Of a stretch of DNA of 5,374 nt, positions 1 through 4,802 are shown piece after piece (position 1 is the stretch's first letter; each line of letters starts with the position of its first letter). The stretch is from an uncultured Lachnospiraceae bacterium. Its GTDB lineage: Bacteria > Bacillota > Clostridia > Lachnospirales > Lachnospiraceae. The notes below the pieces were generated by a model that worked only from the letters and a program-made list of their open reading frames with translations, was not told the origin of the DNA and did not search any database. Location: the NCBI GenBank assembly GCA_900555195.1, contig USKC01000225.1, positions 1 to 5,374 of the forward strand. The letters run 5' to 3'. The position numbers and the translations under genes are program-made.

Positions 1-436
1 TGCCGTATTCGTCTTTTGGTATCAGTTCTTTCATAAAAAAATCCAGTTTCTCTGCCTGCCCCTGTATCTGATCCGCAAGCATCCTGGATTGCCCATCCAG
101 TTTCTTTTCCTGCAATAGCCCGGTATACAGCATAATATTGGAAAGAGGGGTGCGGATCTGATGGGAGATATCGGAAATCAACGATTTTATCCTGTCCCGG
201 TCCTGATACGCCCGTTCCTTGCCCATACTGGAACTTCTAAGCAGCTTGTTCAGCCGGTCCGCAATCGCCGAATCCATAGATTCATCATACGCATATGCTC
301 CCTCTCCTCCTTCAAGGGCATCATCCAGCCTTTGAAGCAGGACTTCCATCTCCTTCTTCTTATTCCTGCCGTCTCTTGCAAGCACAAGAATGGCAACGTC
401 CAGTAATAAAATTATGATTCCCGCGATTCCTGCCAT
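1..436 (-). CDS. Sensor histidine kinase, N-terminal part (truncated by window edge)
   Basis: Membrane-bound sensor kinase, expected to autophosphorylate on His and pass the phosphate to the response regulator encoded just upstream. It reads from ATG at 436 and stays open to base 2, giving 145 residues; the rest of HisKA and the whole ATPase domain lie outside the window. Residues about 3-20 (GIAGIIILLLDVAILVLA) form a single membrane helix, followed by a charged stretch and a helical linker (about 24-85). The H-box DISHQIRTPLSN carries the phosphoacceptor His at residue 92. There is no second membrane helix and no extracellular loop before the H-box, so it probably senses within the membrane or through a partner protein. 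The start overlaps the regulator's end by 25 bp, and GGGAAGGG (443-450) gives a ribosome site 6 nt away, suggesting translational coupling. The broad class is certain; the subfamily and signal are unknown. Confidence 0.9.
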   Translation of the reverse strand, partial: MAGIAGIIILLLDVAILVLARDGRNKKKEMEVLLQRLDDALEGGEGAYAYDESMDSAIADRLNKLLRSSSMGKERAYQDRDRIKSLISDISHQIRTPLSNIMLYTGLLQEKKLDGQSRMLADQIQGQAEKLDFFMKELIPKDEYG

Positions 437-1098
437 ATGTATCCCTTCCCATATACGGTCCTTATATATTCCGGCTTGGAGGGGCTATCCTCCAGTTTGT
501 CCCGCAGACGCCGGATGCCAACGGACAGGGCATTGTCTTCCACATACTCCGTTCCATCCGGCCAGACCCACTCCATCAGCCGCTCCCTGGTAAGTATCCT
601 GCCCGCGTTAGTGACAAGAAGATACAGGATCCTCTGTTCCGTGCGGCTAAGTTCCACCGGGATATGATCCTTATAGAATTCCATGGATTCAAAGCGGAAA
701 CGAAACGGCTCCTTTACATACTCCTGCTTAGAGTCGCCTATGGTCCGGCGAAGCAGCGCCCGGATCCGCGCCCTTAGGACCATCAGGCTGAAGGGCTTCG
801 TGATATAGTCATCCGCGCCGCACTCCAGGCCCTTTACAATATCCAGTTCCATATCCCTGGCGGTCAGAAGCATGATAGGCACTTTGCTTCCCCTCCTGAT
901 CTCTCTGCAAAGTTCCAGTCCGCTTCCATCCGGAAGATTAATATCCAGAATCAGCAAATCGAACCTCTTTTCTCTTTGCATTTTCTTTGCTTCCTTAATC
1001 GTCCCGCAAAGCGTGAAAGAAAGATCATCGCTTATCAGGGCCATCTCTATCCCCTCTGCCAGTTCCTGGTCATCTTCCAGAACTAAGATCTCCTGCAT
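412..1098 (-). CDS. OmpR/PhoB-family response regulator
   Basis: Cytoplasmic DNA-binding response regulator, presumed partner of the overlapping kinase. From the chosen start it is 228 residues, the usual family length. The receiver domain (about 1-115) shows the acidic pair in LVLEDDQ, phosphoacceptor Asp52 (LLILDINLPDGSG), Thr79 (LLTARD) and Lys101 (YITKPFS). The C-terminal winged helix (about 130-225) has LSRTEQRILYLLVTNAG, the recognition helix around DNALSVGIRRLRDKL, and the wing IRTVYGKGYIW. The frame stays open to an ATG at 1113, but GGAGG at 1107-1111 overlaps that ATG and sits 8 nt before the ATG at 1098 (5 nt before the ATG at 1101), so 1098 is preferred. Arginine codons are often AGA/AGG, unlike the genes to the right. 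Its targets are not visible; such pairs in Clostridia often control an ABC transporter, which here is only a guess. Confidence 0.95.
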   Translation of the reverse strand: MQEILVLEDDQELAEGIEMALISDDLSFTLCGTIKEAKKMQREKRFDLLILDINLPDGSGLELCREIRRGSKVPIMLLTARDMELDIVKGLECGADDYITKPFSLMVLRARIRALLRRTIGDSKQEYVKEPFRFRFESMEFYKDHIPVELSRTEQRILYLLVTNAGRILTRERLMEWVWPDGTEYVEDNALSVGIRRLRDKLEDSPSKPEYIRTVYGKGYIWQESRES

Positions 1099-1106
1099 CA
1101 TCGCAA

Positions 1107-1111
1107 CCTCC
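1107..1111 (-). promoter_or_regulatory. Ribosome binding site that decides the response regulator start
   Basis: GGAGG on the minus strand is 8 nt from the ATG at 1098 and 5 nt from the ATG at 1101. It overlaps the furthest-upstream in-frame ATG (1113), which has no Shine-Dalgarno of its own. The start is therefore 1098 or, less likely, 1101. Confidence 0.75.
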
Positions 1112-1116
1112 ATGAT

Positions 1117-1224
1117 TTATTTTGGGCAAGTATATCTCGCCATTCCTTTGCTGTGACTTCCATACTCTATTGCCTCGCTGAGGCAGTTCTTTTCCAGCCA
1201 CTCCTGCAAGATGCGAAAAATCAC
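1117..1224 (-). CDS. Small hypothetical protein, 35 codons
   Basis: Short reading frame starting with GTG at 1224 and ending with TAA at 1119-1117, just upstream of the response regulator. Support comes from an excellent Shine-Dalgarno, AAGGAGG (1232-1238), 7 nt before the start, and from tight packing with both neighbours. The product is small and basic (begins MIFRILQEWLEKNC, ends RYTCPK), with two Cys and no obvious membrane segment. I do not recognise the family. It could be a genuine small protein of the two-component operon or the remnant of a longer gene. It contains a 15-bp hairpin sequence (1171-1185), and the putative regulator promoter lies inside it. Moderate to low confidence that it is a working gene. 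Confidence 0.45.
   Translation of the reverse strand: MIFRILQEWLEKNCLSEAIEYGSHSKGMARYTCPK
1129..1157 (-). promoter_or_regulatory. Putative promoter of the response regulator/kinase pair
   Basis: On the minus strand GTCACA (1152-1157; 4 of 6 match to TTGACA) is followed after exactly 17 nt by TATACT (1129-1134; 5 of 6 match to TATAAT). Transcription would start near 1122 and give a leader of about 24 nt that contains the GGAGG site. It lies inside the 35-codon frame, so it could be an internal promoter or chance. Confidence 0.4.
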
Positions 1225-1247
1225 GATTCGGCCTCCTTAATATTGAT

Positions 1248-1382
1248 TTATTTCTGCGCGCTGATCAGTTGGATGCTTCCATAGATCAGATTGACCAAAT
1301 CGGCAATGTCCTTCCATCCTGTTTCATCCACGATCAAATAGTAGTAGCCTGCAAATAAAAAGTCAATAGGAAATTGCTGCAT
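1248..1382 (-). CDS. Small hypothetical protein or C-terminal gene remnant, 44 codons
   Basis: Reading frame from ATG at 1382 to TAA at 1250-1248, encoding 44 residues that look like real protein: a hydrophobic, aromatic start (FPIDFLFAGYYYLIV) followed by an amphipathic segment (DIADLVNLIYGSIQLISAQ). It is read in the same direction as the next small frame, whose ribosome site begins 10 nt after this stop. No Shine-Dalgarno precedes its ATG. The frame is open further upstream to a TGA at 1430-1428, inside the mgtA promoter region. A start without a ribosome site suggests the 3' end of a gene whose 5' part was replaced by the magnesium module. A small intact gene is the alternative. I do not recognise the family. 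Confidence 0.4.
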   Translation of the reverse strand: MQQFPIDFLFAGYYYLIVDETGWKDIADLVNLIYGSIQLISAQK

Positions 1383-1388
1383 CAAAGT

Positions 1389-1410
1389 AAATTGCAAGAA
1401 AAAAGCAAGA
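1389..1410 (+). repeat. Two 11-bp direct repeats upstream of mgtA (candidate regulator site)
   Basis: AAATTGCAAGA (1389-1399) is directly followed by AAAAAGCAAGA (1400-1410). The GCAAG cores are exactly 11 bp apart, so they lie on the same face of the helix. The pair ends 31 nt before the mgtA -10 box, placing it at about -65 to -44. The same core, period and distance recur upstream of mgtC at 4716-4737. Tandem repeats of this period are the classic target of OmpR/PhoB winged-helix proteins, and one is encoded between the two sites. The function is inferred. Confidence 0.5.
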
Positions 1411-1415
1411 ATATA

Positions 1416-1442
1416 AACATAGCATTTTCATAACACTATGTT
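1416..1442 (+). promoter_or_regulatory. Inverted repeat over the mgtA promoter (possible operator)
   Basis: AACATAG (1416-1422) and CTATGTT (1436-1442) are perfect 7-bp arms separated by 13 nt. The left arm sits where a -35 box would be and the right arm enters the -10 box. A second, overlapping palindrome, TAACA-CTA-TGTTA, occupies 1431-1443. The position suits a repressor or activator site, but AT-rich promoters give such matches by chance quite easily. Confidence 0.35.
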
Positions 1443-1447
1443 AAAAT
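1439..1447 (+). promoter_or_regulatory. mgtA promoter, extended -10
   Basis: TG-T-TAAAAT is an extended -10 element with TAAAAT at 1442-1447. No good -35 is found 16-18 nt upstream, as expected of a promoter that depends on an activator. Transcription would start near 1454, leaving a leader of about 29 nt with no room for an M-box riboswitch. Confidence 0.55.
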
Positions 1448-1482
1448 GTTCTTACTTGTACTTATAAAGGAGGGACTGTCTC

Positions 1483-4146
1483 GTGTCAAAAGCAACACTA
1501 TTCGACAGTCGTATCAAAAAATACGCTTACTGTGAGCCATCGGAAATCTATCGAGACATTGGCGCATCTCCGGATGGGCTACCCATTGAGCAAATTGAGT
1601 CGATGCGGGAGAAGTATGGAAAGAACAGTTTCAATGAGCGAAAAAATGATACGATGATGCAACGATTGCGGCGGGCATTTATTAACCCGTTTCATGTGAT
1701 TCTTTTTGTTCTGGGTATTGTTTCTCTCATTACGGATGTTTTCGTAGCATCCAATTTTGCGAGAAACGCTACTACTGCCATTATCATCTTTTCCATGATC
1801 CTAATTAGTGGTGTCATTCGTCTCATTCAGGAGCTGCGGGCAAAGAGCGCTGCTGCTCAGCTTGACCGCCTGATTCATGAAAGCGTCACGGTGAGGCGCG
1901 ATGGGGAGTTAATGGAGATACCCACCGAAGAATTAGTGGTCGGGGATCTCGTTCTATTCTCCGCAGGTGATCGTGTTCCGGCGGATATCAGATTGACGAA
2001 GAGCACGGATCTCTTTATCTCCCAGGCCGCCATCACCGGCGAGAGCGCCATCCTTGAAAAGAGCTGCCGCAAACTCAGCTACGGCGAGCAGAAGACGCTG
2101 ACTCAGCTTGAAAACCTCGCTTTTATGGCAACAACTGTTATCAGCGGCAAAGGCGAAGGAATTGTGCTGGCCGTCGGCAAAGACACTCTGTATGGCAGTT
2201 TTACAAAGCCCGATTCTGACGACAAAAATTCCTTTCAAAAGGGTGCCAATTCCATTGCCTGGGTCATGCTTCGCTTCATGGCAGTGCTGGTGCCGATTGT
2301 GTTTGTGCTCCTCGGTATCACAGGTGGAAAATGGCTGGAGTCCTTTGCTTTCGCTCTGTCGGTGGCCGTCGGACTGATGCCGGAAATGCTGCCTATGGTC
2401 ATTACAGCCTGCCTTGCCAAGGGCAGCCTTGCCATGAGTAAAAAGCAAACGATTATCAAAGACATCAATGCCATGCAGGGCTTTGGAAGTATGGATGTGC
2501 TTTGCATGGACAAGACCGGCACGCTAACCAATGAAAGTATCCTGCTGGAATATTACATGGATATTCTCGGCAATGAAAATACGGAAGTTCTCGATCTGGC
2601 ATATCTGAACAGTTCCTATCATTCTGGCGTTCGCAACACTATTGACAACGCAATTCTTGCCTGTAAGACTATGCCCGGGCGTGAAACCCATTATACCGAC
2701 CTTTTGGCCCAGTATCAAAAGGCGGACGAAATTCCCTTTGACTATGCCCGCAAGTTTGTCAGCACCCTTGTGCGAGATAGCGATGGCGAGTGCCAGATCA
2801 TTATGAAAGGTGACATTAGGCATATCGTTTCCCGTTGCAGCCATGTAGAATATCGGGGTGAAACTCTGCCGATTGAAAAGGATGGTATGCAGAGCGTATC
2901 TTCTGTGGTAGATGATATGCTAAAGGAGGGTATGAAGGTCATTGCTATCGCACGGAAAAATGTAGGCCATCAAAGGGAGATCACACCCGCTGACGAATTT
3001 AATATGACTCTGGTGGGCTATCTGTCCTTCTTTGATGCGCCCAAGCAAACCGCAAAAGAATCCGTGGCGGCCCTCAAGAGGCTAAAAGTGGCTCCTAAGA
3101 TTCTGACGGGAGATCAGGCGGCCATTGCGGTGTCTGTTTGTCGTCGGGTGGGCATCTCTGCCGAGACTGTGCTGACCGGTGCAAAACTGGATGAAATGAC
3201 AGACAGTGAGCTTCGCACAGCAGTTGAGGAAATCCATGTTTTTGCGGAACTTACTCCGGGTCAAAAGGTGCGTCTGGTATCCGCTCTGCGGGAAAACGGT
3301 CACTCGGTGGGTTTCCTTGGTGATGGCGTCAATGACATCCCGGCACTTTGCGAGGCCAATGTGGGCATCTCGGTGGACACGGCAGTGGACGCAGCCAAAG
3401 ATGCAGCCGATGTGGTTTTGCTGCAAAAGGATCTCAATGTCCTGGAACAAGGTGTTTTGGAAGGGCGCAAGACCTTTACCAATATGCTCAAATACATCAA
3501 GATCACCGCCAGCTCCAACTTTGGTAATATTTTCGCCATCATATGCGCCAGCGCATTTTTGCCGTTTCTGCCCATGACATCCATCCAGATTCTGCTTCTG
3601 AATCTGCTGTACGATATTCTGTGTATTGTTCTGCCTTGGGACAATGTGGACGAGGAAGAAACCCTGTCTCCGAGAGATTGGTCGGGCAAAACTTTGGGAC
3701 GGTTTATGATGTCATTCGGGCCGATCAGCTCTTTGTTTGATATTGCGACCTTCCTGTTCCTGTATTATTTCCTGTGTCCCATGCTGTGTGGAGGAGCAAC
3801 CTACCTGAATATTACAGATCCTTCTTTGCAGCTTCAGTATGTGTCACTGTTCCAGACGGGGTGGTTTTTGGAATCCATGTGGACACAGGTGCTGATCCTG
3901 CATTTTCTGCGAACACCCAAAGTTCCTTTTATGCAGAGCAGGTCATCTACGCCTGTGATTTGCATAACGCTGGCCGGAATCGTTGCCTTTACAGCCATTA
4001 CCTTTACCAGCGGTGCATCGCTGTTCGGCCTGACGATGCTGCCGCTTTGGTATTTTGCATTTTTGCTGATCGTAGCGCTTGCGTATATGCTGTTGACTAC
4101 GGTAGCAAAATATTTCTATAAGAAGAAGTACCAGGAGTTGATTTGA
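1483..4146 (+). CDS. mgtA: Magnesium-translocating P-type ATPase (MgtA type, class IIIB)
   Basis: Inner-membrane pump that uses ATP hydrolysis to bring Mg2+ into the cell. The 887 residues are close to the family's usual length of about 900. Seen in order: cation-ATPase N-domain (about 15-65), TM1-2 (about 71-90, 97-115), actuator motif TGES (185-188), TM3-4 (about 261-279, 286-312) with PEMLP (300-304), phosphorylation motif DKTGT with Asp343, nucleotide-binding KGD (442-444), TGD (542-544), GDGVND (613-618), then six C-terminal helices. NLLYD (707-711) and the following LPWDNVDEE in and after TM6 are typical of the MgtA/MgtB branch. The GTG start has GGAGG (1469-1473) 9 nt before it. Compared with enterobacterial MgtA as I remember it, KGA is KGD and LTPEMLP is LMPEMLP. 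A winged-helix gene follows after 15 bp, then mgtC, supporting Mg2+ homeostasis. Calcium or manganese pumps are less likely given these motifs. Confidence 0.95.
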   Translation: MSKATLFDSRIKKYAYCEPSEIYRDIGASPDGLPIEQIESMREKYGKNSFNERKNDTMMQRLRRAFINPFHVILFVLGIVSLITDVFVASNFARNATTAIIIFSMILISGVIRLIQELRAKSAAAQLDRLIHESVTVRRDGELMEIPTEELVVGDLVLFSAGDRVPADIRLTKSTDLFISQAAITGESAILEKSCRKLSYGEQKTLTQLENLAFMATTVISGKGEGIVLAVGKDTLYGSFTKPDSDDKNSFQKGANSIAWVMLRFMAVLVPIVFVLLGITGGKWLESFAFALSVAVGLMPEMLPMVITACLAKGSLAMSKKQTIIKDINAMQGFGSMDVLCMDKTGTLTNESILLEYYMDILGNENTEVLDLAYLNSSYHSGVRNTIDNAILACKTMPGRETHYTDLLAQYQKADEIPFDYARKFVSTLVRDSDGECQIIMKGDIRHIVSRCSHVEYRGETLPIEKDGMQSVSSVVDDMLKEGMKVIAIARKNVGHQREITPADEFNMTLVGYLSFFDAPKQTAKESVAALKRLKVAPKILTGDQAAIAVSVCRRVGISAETVLTGAKLDEMTDSELRTAVEEIHVFAELTPGQKVRLVSALRENGHSVGFLGDGVNDIPALCEANVGISVDTAVDAAKDAADVVLLQKDLNVLEQGVLEGRKTFTNMLKYIKITASSNFGNIFAIICASAFLPFLPMTSIQILLLNLLYDILCIVLPWDNVDEEETLSPRDWSGKTLGRFMMSFGPISSLFDIATFLFLYYFLCPMLCGGATYLNITDPSLQLQYVSLFQTGWFLESMWTQVLILHFLRTPKVPFMQSRSSTPVICITLAGIVAFTAITFTSGASLFGLTMLPLWYFAFLLIVALAYMLLTTVAKYFYKKKYQELI

Positions 4147-4161
4147 AAGGAGGAATTCATC

Positions 4162-4665
4162 GTGAAAAAGAATATCAGTTTTATCCCTATGGATTCCGCC
4201 CTTGAAATTTGGCTGCTGGAAAAGCTGATGAAAGAGCCGCCGAAAAGTGACTGTGTGGAAGATTTACTGTCTGGCGTCCGGGATCTGATCAGCGGAGAGG
4301 TATCTTCTTTGCTTTTGGGAGCATCAGAAGAAACAGAACTGCCTGCCGGTGTTTTGTCGGACGGGATTCTAATTGGAGAATTAGAGATTCATCCGAAAAG
4401 CAGAAAGGTCCTGCTGAAAGGTTCAGAAATCAGCTTGACCCCAAAAGAGTTTGACATTCTGTATTTTCTTGCTCAGAATCGGGGCGAGGTCTTTACTAAA
4501 GAGCAGATTTATCGCGCAGTCTGGGAAGAGGATTATCTGCTTGATGACAGCAACATCATGGCATTTGTCCGAAAACTGCGAAAGAAGATTGAGCCTGACC
4601 CCGATGCGCCGAAGTACATTTTGACTATCTGGGGCATCGGGTACAAATTTAATGACCAACTATAA
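4162..4665 (+). CDS. Receiver-less OmpR/PhoB-type winged-helix regulator
   Basis: Predicted cytoplasmic DNA-binding protein of 167 residues. The C-terminal part (about 68-166) is a complete OmpR/PhoB winged helix: LTPKEFDILYFLAQNRGEVFTKEQIYRAVW, recognition helix around DDSNIMAFVRKLRKKI, and wing YILTIWGIGYKF. The first 65 or so residues are too short for a receiver domain and lack the Asp/Thr/Lys phosphorylation set. They look helical and acidic (EDLLSGVRDLISGEV), and I recognise no domain there. Control is therefore unlikely to be by ordinary phosphotransfer; that segment may dimerise or sense something directly. The GTG start has AAAGGAGG (4146-4153) 8 nt before it, and the gene begins 15 bp after the mgtA stop, so the two are probably one transcript. 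I infer that it regulates mgtA and mgtC through the shared 11-bp repeats. An early ATG at 4189 is a weaker alternative start. Confidence 0.9.
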   Translation: MKKNISFIPMDSALEIWLLEKLMKEPPKSDCVEDLLSGVRDLISGEVSSLLLGASEETELPAGVLSDGILIGELEIHPKSRKVLLKGSEISLTPKEFDILYFLAQNRGEVFTKEQIYRAVWEEDYLLDDSNIMAFVRKLRKKIEPDPDAPKYILTIWGIGYKFNDQL

Positions 4666-4715
4666 CATAGACGGACTGAGACTACTTTCGGTTTCAGCCC
4701 GCCTAAATTCTTGCC

Positions 4716-4737
4716 AAATCGCAAGGAAATCGCAAGG
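4716..4737 (+). repeat. Perfect 11-bp tandem repeat upstream of mgtC
   Basis: AAATCGCAAGG occurs twice with no gap (4716-4726 and 4727-4737), and once inverted as CCTTGCGATTT at 4756-4766. The pair ends 32 nt before the putative mgtC -10 box (about -66 to -45), nearly the same geometry as the related repeats before mgtA. It is a candidate binding site for the winged-helix protein encoded immediately upstream. The inverted copy makes a second role in RNA folding possible. Confidence 0.6.
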
Positions 4738-4768
4738 TTTTAGACATGTGATTTTCCTTGCGATTTTT
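4716..4768 (+). terminator. Hairpin between the winged-helix gene and mgtC (terminator or attenuator)
   Basis: The right arm CCTTGCGATTT (4756-4766) can pair perfectly over 11 bp with the second repeat copy (4727-4737, 18-nt loop). Alternatively it pairs with the first copy (4716-4726), extended by 5 more pairs past one bulged T (16 bp in total). The two folds exclude each other. The right arm ends in TTTTT (4764-4768), partly inside the stem, then AT, so the U-run is short and termination may be only partial. It stands 51 nt after the winged-helix stop codon, a natural place for an operon terminator. It may equally be mainly a DNA-level operator. Confidence 0.45.
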
Positions 4769-4769
4769 A

Positions 4770-4775
4770 TATACT
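4770..4775 (+). promoter_or_regulatory. Putative mgtC -10 box
   Basis: TATACT (4770-4775; 5 of 6 match to TATAAT) has no convincing -35 at normal spacing, so activator dependence is plausible. Transcription would start near 4782 and leave about 21 nt before the mgtC start. The box lies directly after the hairpin, so read-through from mgtA and this promoter could both feed mgtC. Confidence 0.4.
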
Positions 4776-4802
4776 GTTCGTGGTCGAAGGGAGGCGATTC
4801 AC

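Noticed and set aside
161..667. Plus-strand open frames of 67-81 codons across the kinase and response regulator genes.
   Set aside because: They are antisense shadows of well-supported minus-strand proteins, have no ribosome sites, and their translations are low-complexity or unlike proteins.
1171..1185. Perfect hairpin TGCCTC-GCT-GAGGCA followed on the plus strand by GTTCTTTT, resembling a terminator.
   Set aside because: No plus-strand gene lies upstream to terminate, the stem is only 6 bp, the T-run is interrupted, and the sequence is inside a plausible minus-strand reading frame.
1410..1415. TATATT on the minus strand as a -10 box for the 44-codon frame.
   Set aside because: The hexamer 17 nt upstream (TAGTGT) matches TTGACA poorly, and the frame has no ribosome site, so I could not support a promoter here.
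1448..1482. mgtA leader as a site for an M-box riboswitch or an Mg2+-sensing leader peptide.
   Set aside because: With the extended -10 at 1439-1447 the leader is only about 29 nt and carries just the Shine-Dalgarno; no structured RNA of that size class fits.
4676..4697. Imperfect stem CTGAGAC / GTTTCAG just after the winged-helix gene.
   Set aside because: Only 7 pairs including a G-U, with no T-run; the hairpin at 4716-4768 is a much better candidate for the operon end.
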